This document shows, one piece after another, positions 15,236 to 24,065 of a stretch of 64,000 bases of DNA (positions are counted from its first letter, which is position 1; every line of letters begins with the position of its first letter). Both the position numbers and the translations under genes were made by a program. The notes below the pieces were generated by a model. The model was not told where the DNA came from and did no database searches. It saw only the letters and a program-made list of their open reading frames with translations. This DNA is from Oscillibacter faecalis_A (lineage in GTDB: Bacteria > Bacillota > Clostridia > Oscillospirales > Oscillospiraceae), in contig NZ_JARFXX010000001.1 of NCBI RefSeq assembly GCF_029218125.1, positions 310,001 to 374,000 on the forward strand. The letters run 5' to 3'.

Positions 15236-18200
15236 CTACGCCAGAGTGATGGTGACGTTGCTGCTGCCCATGGTGAAGGTGAACAGAACCTCAACAGCAG
15301 TGAGGTAAGCCGTACCATCAGCAATGGTAACAGTCGTGCTGGAAGCAGTCATGCCAGAGGGCAGAGTGGCATCCCAAGTGGGAGTCACATTGCCAACGGT
15401 GAAGGAGGCAGCGCCAGCAGCAGTACCAGAGAAGGTGGCCTTGGCAGTGACAGTCTCGCCTTCCTTAGCGGTGGCGGGGCCGGTCACGGTCATGGTGACG
15501 CCATTGCTGGTAACAGCGGTGGGATAGGAGATGCTGTGAGTGGCCTTGATCTCGTCAGCCTTCACAGTGATGGCATTAGCAGCAACATTAGCAGTCAGAT
15601 TGCCCAGAGAAACGGTCTCGTCGATGTCAGCACCTGCCTTAGCGGTGAAGGTCTTAACAACATCGGAGCCATTCATCACGGTGATGGTGTAATCCTTGGT
15701 CACATCAGCCTTAGCGGCCTTGATCTCGACGGACACGCCATTGTAGAGAGCGTTTCCAGAAGTCACGCCCTTAACCGTAACGGTAGCGTTGGTGAGGCCG
15801 GTGACAGTGGAAGCCTGAGTGCCGACCGTGACATAGCCGGTCTCGATGACGGTGGTAGTGTTAGAGGACTTAGCGATCACAGGAGCGGTGCCGGTGGTGC
15901 TGTAAGCAGCGTAGGTACCATTCTTCAGATAGCCAGTGCCCTTACCGGCGATGTCCTTCGCAACGGTGGTAGAGTCGGCGGTAGCCTTGAAGGAGCCGTT
16001 AGCAGCCACATACTCGACGACCTTACCATCCACAGTCAGGGTGATGTACTGCGCAGTGACGATAACGAAGGAATAGCTCTTGCCGTCCTTAGAGGCCATG
16101 ATGGTGCCGGTGCCCAGAGAGCCGGTCACAGTGTAGCCGGCATCGGTCAGAGCGTTGACAGCATCGGACATCTGAACAGCGGTGCTCTTAGCAACGTCGA
16201 TCTCGGGGACGGTGATGGTAGCGCCGGAGATGGTGGTCACGGGCTTCTGGCCGGGCTTCAGGGTCGGAGTGACAACAGTGTCAGCGTCCTTGACTTCCTC
16301 AACGACCAGGGTCTTCACCAGGTAATCCTCAACAACAGCGTACACGAAGTCGTTGTCATCGGGATACAGAGCGGCGTAGCTGGAGTCGGTGATGACGCCG
16401 TCCTTATCCACGAAGTAGATCTTGGCGTTGTCATCAACGGTAATGGTGGCATTCTTGCCGGTGTGCGTGGTGCCATCGGTCATGAGGCCGGTGTAGGTGT
16501 CCAGAGTAACGGTGTACTCCTTGGAGGTCTTGGCAATACCAATGCCCTCGTTCAGAGCCTCCTTGTTGTTACCAACTCTGTAGGTGTCATAAGCCTTCAG
16601 GCTGGTGATGTAGCCCTTGCTGTTGGTGCCGTAGGACTTGTACAGGCCGTTCAGAGAAGCAGCGCCGGTGAGGTCGGAGTCGACCTTCACAGTGGTGATC
16701 TTGCCATCAACGATAGCGTTGTAGGTGAAGTAGTCGCCGTCCTCATCGTGGATCAGGTCGGAAACGGACTCGACAGCGAAGTAGATGGCGTTCTTGGTGC
16801 CGTCCTCAACGTTCGCGAGCTTGTTGGGAACCACGAACATCACGGTGACCATGCTGTTCTTGCAGTAGTAGTAAGCGGTGACCTGAGCGCCGGCAATAGC
16901 AGAGCCAGCATCAGTCAGAGTGGTGACGGTGGGAGCGTTCTTGATGCCGGTGTAAGCATCCCAATCGTCGATCTCAGAGAACTTGCTGTTGTAATCGTCC
17001 TGATCGGCAACCACGAACACGGAAGCGCTGTTGGCGGTGACAACGGTAGAAGTAGCCTCGCCAGCCTTGTACAGCTCGATGCCGGCCTTGTCGTTCTTCA
17101 TGCTGAACGCCTTAGCAGCATCGGTAGCAACGGTAGCAATCTTGCCGTCCTTCTTGACAGCCTTCAGGGTGTAGGTGCCATCGGAGTTCTCGCGGAAGGT
17201 GACGATGGTGTTGTCAGCGATCTTCTTGTCGCCGGAGGCATAGTTCTCGTCGGTGTTGACGAACTTGACCTTGCCCTCAGTGGTCAGGATCTGAGCCTTA
17301 TCGCCGATGAAGGAGCCCTTAGAAGCGGTAGCCAGCAGCAGAGCATAGTTGCCGATCTCCTGAATCTCCTCAACATAGATGATGTAGCCGTACTGGTCCA
17401 GATAGACAGTGTAATCCTGCTTCACGGACACGTTGCCCAGCTTCTCGCCGGCGTTGGCCTTGGACATCTTGTAAGCGGTGCCAGCAATGGTCATGCCGTT
17501 GTTCTGGTCCTCGTTGTTGGCCTTGTTGATGGTCTGAGAGACATAGCCCTCGACCTTCTGAGCGGCGGCAACGGACTCAACCTCGTTCTCCTTGAAGGAG
17601 TAGGTGTACAGAACATAGGTCTCGTCAGCGAACTTCTCGTCGGTCTCGAACTCCAGAGCGCCAGCCTTGGTGCCGGTCACGGAGACGGGAATGGTAGCGA
17701 AGCTGTTGTTCTCAGCAGCCTTGCCGGTGACGACCACATAGGCGTCCTTCTTGTCGGTAGCCTTGACGGTCTTGGCGATCTCACCGATGTAGGTGACGAC
17801 CTGAGTGATGGTGATGGTATCGGCATCGTCATCATAGAAGACCTCGGTCAGAACGCCGTTGCCATTGGTGTTGACAGCCTTGCCGATAGCAACATCAGAA
17901 CCCTTCTTGATGTCGATCTCGGCAGCGGTAGCCTCAACGCCGTTGACATACACGGTCACGTCCTTGGCGGCAACGGTGCTGCCCAGGTTCAGATCCTTGT
18001 AGATGTCGCCAGCCTCGACCTTCTTGGTGTAGGTCAGGTCGGGAGTGTTGGTGTAGGTGCCGATCTCCTCAGCCTTCAGCTTCCACACGTTAGCGGGACG
18101 CTCGAACTCGTCGGAGCCAGTCTTGACGGACAGGTTGTCGAAGTACTTCTCAGCGAACTGCATGACGCCGTCCTTGCCGAAAATCTTGCCATCGGTGTTG

Positions 18201-18883
18201 CCGTTGTTGACCATCTCCTTGGCCTTGGAGCCAGCGATGACAACAGTGGTGCCGTTGGTAGAAACGGTGGTCTTGGCATCATACTCGACCATGTCAGCGG
18301 TCATGGTGTTCAGAGCGTACAGGCAAGCCTCCTCACGGGTGACAGCCTTAACGCCGTTGAAGTCGCCCACCAGATCATCGTCCAGGCCGATGTTCAGAGC
18401 GCGCTTGGCAACGTTGATGGACCAGTTAGCGCCGGTGTACTGCTCGACCTCGGCGTCATAGCCCAGGGCGCCCAGCAGCATCTTCATGAAGGCATAGCCG
18501 GTCAGGGTGTTGGCGGGACGGAAGGTGCCGTCAGCATAACCGGAGATGATGCCTTCCTTCTGGCAATATGCGATATAGCCAGCGAAGGTGTGGGTGGTGG
18601 GAACGTCGCTGTAGGGAGCGGCGTCAGCAACCAGAGCGGATGCGGTGGTGGGGCCAAGGATCAGGTTGCAGATGATCTTGGCGGCAGCGCCACGAGTCAG
18701 AGTGGCGGTGGGGTTGAAGGAACCGTCGGTATAACCGTCGATTACCTTCGCGGCGGACATCACGTCAACAGCTTCTTTGTAGGTGATCTTGCTGTCATCG
18801 GCGAAGTCCTTGGCACCGGCGCTGACAGTGACCAGAGACATGGTCATCACCAGAGCCAGTACCAGAGAAAGGAACTTCTTCAT
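15236..18883 (-). CDS. Large S-layer-homology surface protein
   Basis: 1215 residues. Residues 1-24 form a Sec signal peptide ending near SAGAKD. Three SLH repeats follow within about residues 25-200 (VIDGYTDGSFNPTATLTRGA, then GIISGYADGTFRPANTLTG, then a degenerate third); they anchor proteins to wall polysaccharide. The rest is Thr/Val/Asp-rich, with many repeated beta-sandwich-like segments of the type YVTVGTQASTVTGL and Ig-like stretches near the end. Codon use is extremely biased and A-poor at third positions, suggesting very high expression and a structural S-layer-like role. RBS AAAGGAGG lies 7 bases before the ATG. The exact ligand or lattice role is unknown. Confidence 0.9.
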   Translation of the reverse strand: MKKFLSLVLALVMTMSLVTVSAGAKDFADDSKITYKEAVDVMSAAKVIDGYTDGSFNPTATLTRGAAAKIICNLILGPTTASALVADAAPYSDVPTTHTFAGYIAYCQKEGIISGYADGTFRPANTLTGYAFMKMLLGALGYDAEVEQYTGANWSINVAKRALNIGLDDDLVGDFNGVKAVTREEACLYALNTMTADMVEYDAKTTVSTNGTTVVIAGSKAKEMVNNGNTDGKIFGKDGVMQFAEKYFDNLSVKTGSDEFERPANVWKLKAEEIGTYTNTPDLTYTKKVEAGDIYKDLNLGSTVAAKDVTVYVNGVEATAAEIDIKKGSDVAIGKAVNTNGNGVLTEVFYDDDADTITITQVVTYIGEIAKTVKATDKKDAYVVVTGKAAENNSFATIPVSVTGTKAGALEFETDEKFADETYVLYTYSFKENEVESVAAAQKVEGYVSQTINKANNEDQNNGMTIAGTAYKMSKANAGEKLGNVSVKQDYTVYLDQYGYIIYVEEIQEIGNYALLLATASKGSFIGDKAQILTTEGKVKFVNTDENYASGDKKIADNTIVTFRENSDGTYTLKAVKKDGKIATVATDAAKAFSMKNDKAGIELYKAGEATSTVVTANSASVFVVADQDDYNSKFSEIDDWDAYTGIKNAPTVTTLTDAGSAIAGAQVTAYYYCKNSMVTVMFVVPNKLANVEDGTKNAIYFAVESVSDLIHDEDGDYFTYNAIVDGKITTVKVDSDLTGAASLNGLYKSYGTNSKGYITSLKAYDTYRVGNNKEALNEGIGIAKTSKEYTVTLDTYTGLMTDGTTHTGKNATITVDDNAKIYFVDKDGVITDSSYAALYPDDNDFVYAVVEDYLVKTLVVEEVKDADTVVTPTLKPGQKPVTTISGATITVPEIDVAKSTAVQMSDAVNALTDAGYTVTGSLGTGTIMASKDGKSYSFVIVTAQYITLTVDGKVVEYVAANGSFKATADSTTVAKDIAGKGTGYLKNGTYAAYSTTGTAPVIAKSSNTTTVIETGYVTVGTQASTVTGLTNATVTVKGVTSGNALYNGVSVEIKAAKADVTKDYTITVMNGSDVVKTFTAKAGADIDETVSLGNLTANVAANAITVKADEIKATHSISYPTAVTSNGVTMTVTGPATAKEGETVTAKATFSGTAAGAASFTVGNVTPTWDATLPSGMTASSTTVTIADGTAYLTAVEVLFTFTMGSSNVTITLA

Positions 18884-19029
18884 GGGGTTTCCTCCTTTTA
18901 GATTCTCCCGCGTGGGGAGTTGATTTACAAAACGAGCGTCCCTTTTCCGCGCCCCGATTTACATATCGTGGCTAGCCTACCCGGTATCTGAACCGGGACG
19001 GTTCATAGTTCTGCATGTTTTGTAATGCT

Positions 19030-19058
19030 AAGATAACATTTCAATTTTTAAATCGCAA
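19030..19058 (-). promoter_or_regulatory. Putative promoter of the SLH gene with a 140-nt leader
   Basis: Minus strand TTGCGA, 17 bases, TATCTT. This gives a leader from about 19023 to 18884 that contains an inverted repeat (CCCGGT ... ACCGGG near 18980-19000). Both hexamers are imperfect. Confidence 0.45.
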
Positions 19059-19073
19059 GAGGTTTGGTTTATT

Positions 19074-19091
19074 TGTTACACGGTTGTAACA
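19074..19091. promoter_or_regulatory. WalR-like dyad upstream of the SLH promoter
   Basis: TGTTACACGGTTGTAACA is an inverted repeat of 7+4+7. Read as TGTTAC-N5-TGTAAC it also fits the published WalR/YycF consensus TGTWAH-N5-TGTWAH. It ends about 16 bases upstream of the putative -35, a position suited to an activator. Confidence 0.4.
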
Positions 19092-19126
19092 TTGATTGCC
19101 GATAGTGGCGGTTTCTTTCCCAAGAC

Positions 19127-19166
19127 GCAAAAAACTCCCCGCCGCGCAAAGCGCGACGGGGAGTTT
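19127..19166 (-). terminator. Terminator of ridA
   Basis: Stem AAACTCCCCG / CGGGGAGTTT with an inner CGCGC / GCGCG extension and AAA loop, followed by a U-run on the minus strand. Confidence 0.85.
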
Positions 19167-19184
19167 AACGGCAGGGCCGTTTTT

Positions 19185-19562
19185 TTACTTCTTGCAGACA
19201 GCGATGATCTCGACCTCGCAAAGCAGCTTCTTGGGCAGCTCCTTCACGGCAACGCAGGAACGGGCGGGCTTGCCGGTGAAATACTTGCCGTACACAGCGT
19301 TGAACGCGGCGAAATCGCCCATATCGGCGAGGAAGCAGGTGGTCTTGATGACGTCCTCGAAGCCGAGGCCGTTGGCGGCCAGAATTGCCTTGATGCTCTG
19401 GCAGCAGCGCTCGGCCTGCTCCTCAATGGTGGTACCGACAACCTCGCCGGTGCCGGGCATCAGCGCGACCTGGCCGGAGGCGAACAGGAAACCGTTGGCG
19501 GAGATAGCCTGAGAATAGGGGCCGATTGCGGCGGGTGCATCAGGAGTGCTTGTGTAATTCAT
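19185..19562 (-). CDS. ridA: RidA family enamine/imine deaminase
   Basis: 125 residues, typical length. It hydrolyses reactive 2-aminoacrylate or 2-aminobutenoate released by PLP lyases to the keto acid and ammonium. It has the family opening (PAAIGPYSQAISANGFLFASG), the catalytic-site Arg in PARSCVAVKELPK, and the closing CEVEIIAV with the conserved Glu. It lies 185 bases downstream of methionine gamma-lyase, whose product 2-aminobutenoate is exactly such a substrate. It still has its own promoter (19662-19690) and terminator. Confidence 0.93.
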   Translation of the reverse strand: MNYTSTPDAPAAIGPYSQAISANGFLFASGQVALMPGTGEVVGTTIEEQAERCCQSIKAILAANGLGFEDVIKTTCFLADMGDFAAFNAVYGKYFTGKPARSCVAVKELPKKLLCEVEIIAVCKK

Positions 19563-19661
19563 AATGAGATACTTCCTTTCATATTATAATGGAATCAGCC
19601 TTGCTGAAAATGCATCTCCCGCTCCGCAAAGGACAGGGGGCGGGGACGCATCCATATATCA

Positions 19662-19690
19662 AGTATAGCATTTCGCGCTGCGCTTTTCAA
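19662..19690 (-). promoter_or_regulatory. Sigma-A promoter of ridA
   Basis: Minus strand TTGAAA, 17 bases, TATACT, about 100 bases upstream of the ridA ATG and just after the megL terminator. Confidence 0.7.
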
Positions 19691-19701
19691 CAGGCGTTTG
19701 G

Positions 19702-19738
19702 AAAAATCCGCCCCTCCCACGAGGAGCGGCGGATTTTA
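19702..19738 (-). terminator. Terminator of the methionine gamma-lyase gene
   Basis: GC-rich stem flanked by AAAATCCGCC and GGCGGATTTTT, with the U-run on the minus strand, directly after the stop at 19748. Confidence 0.85.
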
Positions 19739-19747
19739 TAGAACAGA

Positions 19748-20941
19748 TCAGACCAGCGTATCCAGAACAGACTTCAGGTCGGCGATGATATCCTCGGGGT
19801 CCTCCAGACCGATGGAGATACGGACCAGACCCTCGGAAATGCCGGAAGCCTTCAGCTCCTCGGGAGTGTAGGTGGAGTGGGTCATGGAAGCAGCGTGCTC
19901 GACCAGCGTCTCGGCATCGCCCAGAGACACGGCGATGGTGCACAGCTGCAGCTTGTTCAGAGCGTTGGCAACGGCGTCACGGTCGGCCTTCAGCTCAATG
20001 GACATCATGCCGCCGTACAGCTTCATCTGCTTCTTGGCGATCTCGTGGCCCTCGAAGTCCTCCAGACCGGGATAATAGACCTTATCGATGGCGGGATGAT
20101 CGTGCAGGAACCGAGCAACCTTCATAGCGTTGGCGCTGTGGCGCTCCATACGGATGTCCAGCGTCTTGAGGCCGCGGGCAATCAGGAAAGCGTTGAACGG
20201 GCTCATAACGGCGCCGGTCATATCCTTCAGGCCGAACATACGGCACTTGCCGATGAACTCAGCGTCAGAAATCACGAAGCCCGCAATCACGTCGCCGTGG
20301 CCGTTGATGTACTTGGTAGCGCTGTGGACAACCACATCGGCACCCAAGGACAGGGGCTGCTGGATGTAAGGAGAGCAGAAGGTGTTATCCACGATAACGC
20401 GGATGTTCTTGTTGTACTCGTGAGCGATCTTGGCGACCTCAGCGATGTCAACCACCTTCAGAGTGGGGTTGCAGGGGGTCTCCAAATAGACAACCTTGGT
20501 CTTCTCGGTCAGAGCGGCTTTCACGGCAGCGAGATCGGCGAAGTCAACGAACTTCACGCTGACGCCGAACTTGGTCATGCCATGGTTCAGCAGAGCGAAG
20601 GTGCAGCCGTACAGGGTATCGCTGGCAACGATCTCGTCGCCGCCCTCAACGGAGCTCCACAGAGCGGAGGAGATAGCGCCCATGCCGGAAGCGGTAGCCA
20701 GAGCAGCCTCGCCGCCCTCCAGAGCCGCCAGCTTCTCCTCGACCTGAGTCAAAGAGGGGTTGGCCAGACGAGAGTAGATGTAGCCCTCTTCCTGACCGGC
20801 AAAGCGGGCACCGCCCTGCTGCACGGTATCAAACTCGAAGGTAGAGGTCTGATAGATCGGGGTGCACAGCGCGCCGACACCGTTATCGTGCTTACCGGCG
20901 TGAATCTGACGAGTAGCAAAGCCCATGTTTTTGCAATCCAT
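19748..20941 (-). CDS. megL: Methionine gamma-lyase (Cys/Met metabolism PLP enzyme)
   Basis: 397 residues from the ATG at 20941 (RBS AAAGGA about 10 bases upstream). The fold-type I PLP lysine is in SATKYINGHGD. The sequence TLYGCTFALLNHG has Cys at the position where methionine gamma-lyases carry their characteristic active-site Cys; cystathionine lyases have Gly there. The predicted reaction splits methionine to methanethiol, ammonia and 2-oxobutyrate. The ridA gene downstream and an NhaC-type transporter nearby support a catabolic role. An O-acetylhomoserine sulfhydrylase is the main alternative. Confidence 0.85.
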   Translation of the reverse strand: MDCKNMGFATRQIHAGKHDNGVGALCTPIYQTSTFEFDTVQQGGARFAGQEEGYIYSRLANPSLTQVEEKLAALEGGEAALATASGMGAISSALWSSVEGGDEIVASDTLYGCTFALLNHGMTKFGVSVKFVDFADLAAVKAALTEKTKVVYLETPCNPTLKVVDIAEVAKIAHEYNKNIRVIVDNTFCSPYIQQPLSLGADVVVHSATKYINGHGDVIAGFVISDAEFIGKCRMFGLKDMTGAVMSPFNAFLIARGLKTLDIRMERHSANAMKVARFLHDHPAIDKVYYPGLEDFEGHEIAKKQMKLYGGMMSIELKADRDAVANALNKLQLCTIAVSLGDAETLVEHAASMTHSTYTPEELKASGISEGLVRISIGLEDPEDIIADLKSVLDTLV

Positions 20942-21215
20942 AAATATGCCATCCTTTCTTTTCTCGGCCGGCAATGCCGGCAATTATTGTTATCGTTTTT
21001 CCCTTTACCGAAGCGGGGACCGCTGCCTTCCGGCGGAGAGAGAGGCCAGAGAATGAGGAGAGATGTACATGCGGGTTTTCTATGTGTACAATGCCGTAAT
21101 TCATCGGTGACCCGCTCGGTGCTTTTGTTGCTTTCTACTATTAGAGTACCACAGTCTGGCAAAAGGTGTTAGTAACTCTTTTTCGCAATCCATTCACAGT
21201 TTTTTTAATAATGGA
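20942..21215 (-). promoter_or_regulatory. Leader/intergenic region of megL with inverted repeats
   Basis: The gap between megL and the divergent regulator has no gene. It contains GCGGGT ... ACCCGC arms about 33 bases apart (near 21070-21110), two TGTACA palindromes flanking the first arm, and a Pur/Pyr-biased stretch near 21030-21060. These could be regulator sites or an RNA fold. I could not match it to SAM or T-box consensus motifs by eye, and I found no convincing promoter on the megL side. Confidence 0.35.
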
Positions 21216-21244
21216 TTGACTTTTCAAAATACGGTTCCTATAAT
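21216..21244 (+). promoter_or_regulatory. Sigma-A promoter of the LysR-type regulator
   Basis: TTGACT, 17-base spacer, TATAAT. The leader to the ATG is about 114 bases. Confidence 0.8.
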
Positions 21245-21364
21245 AACATTAAGTAAATTGGAAAAGGTTTCCAGCGCAGGCGGACTTTTTCGTGCCGTTT
21301 GTCTCTTGAGCATGGATTTTCCGTTGGGAACCGTTTTCTTTGATTTTTGGAGGGGAGGGAGTCC

Positions 21365-22330
21365 ATGACATTCCAGCAGTTGACTTATGTGGTCGAGATC
21401 TCCAAGTGTGGCTCTATCAATAAGGCCGCCCACAAACTGTTCCTTTCTCAGTCCGGCATTTCCACAGCTGTCCGGGAGCTGGAAGAGGAGCTTGGCATCC
21501 GCTTTTTCGTCCGCAGCAACCGGGGTGTGGAGTTTACGCCGGCGGGCAAGGAATTTTTAGGCTATGCCGTGTCGCTCCTGGAGCAGAAACAGCGAATTGA
21601 GCGGCTGTACGGCGAGGCCCGCACCACGGCAGCGCCGGTGCATTTCAGCGTATCCACCCAGCGCTATCCCTTTACGGAGGACGCCTTTTTGGAAATGCTC
21701 CGCCGGGCGCAGGATAACCGCTATCAGTTTACCATCAAGGAAACCGGCATGGATGGCGTCATCGACGATGTATATGACCACCGGGCGGACCTCGGCGTGA
21801 TTTTCCTCACAAAGCTGACAGAAAAGATTATCTGCCGCCTGCTGGACGCCCGGGAGCTGACCTTTCATGAGCTGGCAGCCGTTCCGCCCTGCGTCTTTGT
21901 GCGGAAGGGACATCCTCTCACCAAGCTGGAGCACATTACGGAGGAGGATTTGGACGGATACCCCTACAGCTCCTTTGAGCAGGCACAGGGCGTTGCCGTG
22001 GATTTCGCTGAGGAGTGCCAAATGGTCTCCATGCGGAAGCCCTCCAAGTGCATCATTGTCAACAACCGCTCCACCGCCATGAACGTCCTCGCCAATACGG
22101 ACGCCTTCAGTACCGGCAGCGGCCTTCTGGTCAAGGACCTGTCACCTGCCGGTGTAGTGACGATTCCGCTGGAGGCCAAGGATCCGGTCCGGTTGGGCTG
22201 GATTGCCCTGAAAAACGCAAAGCTCTCTTCCCACGCTGAGGAGTTTGTTCATCTGCTGGAGGCATCAATTCAGCGCTCTATCGCCTATACCTCACAAGTC
22301 CACGAACAGCTTTCCGCCGAAAAGGGCTGA
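21365..22330 (+). CDS. LysR-family transcriptional regulator
   Basis: 321 residues from the ATG at 21365 (GGAGGGGAGGGAG just upstream). The N-terminal winged helix-turn-helix is clear: MTFQQLTYVVEISKCGSINK, then AAHKLFLSQSGISTAVRELE and EELGIRFFVRSNRGVEFTPAG. The remaining 230 residues form the two-lobed effector domain. It is divergent from megL and convergent with the NhaC-type gene. Divergent LysR regulators usually control the neighbour and themselves, so megL is the most likely target. The effector is unknown; a methionine- or sulfur-related compound is inference from context. Confidence 0.9.
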   Translation: MTFQQLTYVVEISKCGSINKAAHKLFLSQSGISTAVRELEEELGIRFFVRSNRGVEFTPAGKEFLGYAVSLLEQKQRIERLYGEARTTAAPVHFSVSTQRYPFTEDAFLEMLRRAQDNRYQFTIKETGMDGVIDDVYDHRADLGVIFLTKLTEKIICRLLDARELTFHELAAVPPCVFVRKGHPLTKLEHITEEDLDGYPYSSFEQAQGVAVDFAEECQMVSMRKPSKCIIVNNRSTAMNVLANTDAFSTGSGLLVKDLSPAGVVTIPLEAKDPVRLGWIALKNAKLSSHAEEFVHLLEASIQRSIAYTSQVHEQLSAEKG

Positions 22331-22383
22331 CGCATCCAACATTTTTTATAATGAAAAAGATGGCCGCTGCAATACGGCCTTAA

Positions 22384-22423
22384 AAAAGCGCGGTACCGGC
22401 CATTTGGCCGGTACCGCGCTTTT
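22384..22423. terminator. Bidirectional terminator between lysR and nhaC
   Basis: An 18-bp perfect stem (AAAAGCGCGGTACCGGCC with ATTT loop), with A-run and T-run on the two sides. It serves the two convergent genes. Confidence 0.92.
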
Positions 22424-22487
22424 GAGAGTAGGAGAGTCGGAGTATAATCGGGGGAGAGAATAGCCTTTACAGACTTTACTGCTTTTT

Positions 22488-23921
22488 TTACTGGTTGGCC
22501 TCAGCGGCTTCCTTTTCCATAAGGGCCTTCTTGGCAGCCACGTTGGACTCAGCGCAGTCATACTCCCAGTTCCAGGGGTCCTTGCGGCAGACGCCATCGG
22601 CAAAGGGGATAAAGATGGACAGGAGGCCAAAGGCAGCCAGGAACCAGCAATACCACAGAGAGCCAAGGATGTTGGCGCCGCTGATAACGGAACCGTTGGT
22701 CACAGTGGCATTGCACAGAGCGGCAGCGGTCAGAAGCTGTGCGCCGTAGGGGATAATACCTTGGAACACACAGGAGAACACATCCAGCAGGGAAGCCGTG
22801 CGGCGGGGGTCCACCTTGTACTCATGAGAGACCTGACGGGCCATGTCGCCAGCCACGATGATAGCCACGGTGTTATTCGCAGTAGCGCAGTCGCAGAGGG
22901 AGACCATAGCGGCAATGCCCACCTGAGCGGACTTGTTGCCCTTCATAACATTGTGCAGCTTCTGGATGATCCACTCAATGCCGCCATTCTTGGTAATCAG
23001 CTCGGAAAGGCCGCCGCACAGCAGGGTCAGGAAGAAGACCTCGTTCATGCCGCAGAAGCCGTTGTAGATCGCCTGAGCAAAACCGGCCAGATCCATGGAG
23101 CCGGTGGCAATACCCACGATACCGGCAGCGAAGATGCCGATGGTCAGCACCAGAAACACGTTCATGCCCACCAGAGCCAGAATGAGAACCAGCAGATAGG
23201 GAATGACCTTGATGAAGCTGTAGGACAGGTCGCCCACAGCGGTCACGGTCTCGGGACGACCCACCAGCAGCAGAACTACGATGGTAAGAATGGCTGCAGG
23301 CAGTGCAATCATGAAATTCACGCGGAACTTATCGCGCATCTCGCAGTGCTGGCTGCGGGTAGCGGCGATGGTAGTATCGGAGATCATGGAGAGGTTATCG
23401 CCGAACATTGCGCCGCCGATCACGGCGCCCAGAACCACCAGCAGGTTCAATCCGCCCTTTTCCGCAACGCCCACAGCGATGGGAGTGATGGCGGAGATGG
23501 TACCCATGGAGGTGCCGGTTGCCGTACCCATGAACGCGCCGATGATAAACAGGCCGGCGGCCAGGAACTGGACGGGAACGAGGCTCAGGCCCATGTTCAC
23601 GGTGGCGTCGCGGCCGCCCATGGAGGCTGCCACGGTAGCGAATGCGCCAGCGAGGATGTAAATGATCAGCATGGTGAGCACATCCACGTTGGCGGCTCCC
23701 TTGGCGAACGTATCAAACTTTTCATTGATGCTGCCCTTGAACATGATGAATGCCACCAGAACAGCAAGGAACATTGCCGTAACAGAGGGGAACTGATAGA
23801 ATGCCATTTCAACGCCCTGCGCCTGATAGATGAGGCCGGCGCCCATGTAAACAACGATAAAGATCAGGAACGGGATCAGCGCAAGACCATTGGCTTTTTT
23901 GCTGTTTAGAGTATTGCCCAT
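22488..23921 (-). CDS. NhaC-family Na+/H+ antiporter-like transporter (possible methionine transporter)
   Basis: 477 residues with about 11-12 membrane segments. The start at 23921 has AAGGAGG about 8 bases upstream. Family motifs include GAFMGTATGTSMGTISAITP, the half-membrane GGAMFGDNLSMISDTTIAAT, and CDCATANNTVAIIV. The family exchanges Na+ for H+ or carries organic substrates; one branch (MetT) is proposed to import methionine. With methionine gamma-lyase and ridA close by, a methionine-uptake role is plausible but unproven. It has its own promoter region with a small dyad and ends at the shared terminator. Confidence 0.82.
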   Translation of the reverse strand: MGNTLNSKKANGLALIPFLIFIVVYMGAGLIYQAQGVEMAFYQFPSVTAMFLAVLVAFIMFKGSINEKFDTFAKGAANVDVLTMLIIYILAGAFATVAASMGGRDATVNMGLSLVPVQFLAAGLFIIGAFMGTATGTSMGTISAITPIAVGVAEKGGLNLLVVLGAVIGGAMFGDNLSMISDTTIAATRSQHCEMRDKFRVNFMIALPAAILTIVVLLLVGRPETVTAVGDLSYSFIKVIPYLLVLILALVGMNVFLVLTIGIFAAGIVGIATGSMDLAGFAQAIYNGFCGMNEVFFLTLLCGGLSELITKNGGIEWIIQKLHNVMKGNKSAQVGIAAMVSLCDCATANNTVAIIVAGDMARQVSHEYKVDPRRTASLLDVFSCVFQGIIPYGAQLLTAAALCNATVTNGSVISGANILGSLWYCWFLAAFGLLSIFIPFADGVCRKDPWNWEYDCAESNVAAKKALMEKEAAEANQ

Positions 23922-24023
23922 GTGGGTTCCTCCTTCTTGTTCTTTCACGATTTTGTTGCTACGTCTTGGTTTCCAGTTGTCTCTTAGCACAAACAGGTTC
24001 GGATTCCTCTCTCCTCTATTGTG

Positions 24024-24041
24024 AGTATAGCACAATTTGTG
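24024..24041 (-). promoter_or_regulatory. -10 box and adjacent dyad upstream of nhaC
   Basis: TATACT on the minus strand (24029-24024) is directly preceded by the odd palindrome CACAATTTGTG (24031-24041), which lies in the -10/-35 spacer. No good -35 is visible, as expected for an activator-dependent or repressor-bound promoter. Confidence 0.4.
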
Positions 24042-24065
24042 AACAAACTGTTACTGTTTATTTTC

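Noticed and set aside
15536..18901. 1121-codon open frame on the plus strand, antisense to the SLH protein
   Set aside because: It arises from the extreme codon bias of the SLH gene (few T-starting or A-ending codons), has low-complexity Gly/Asp/Ser/Val composition and no RBS or family match.
20942..21160. SAM riboswitch or T-box in the megL leader
   Set aside because: Inverted repeats are present, but the conserved core sequences of SAM-I and of the T-box antiterminator are not.
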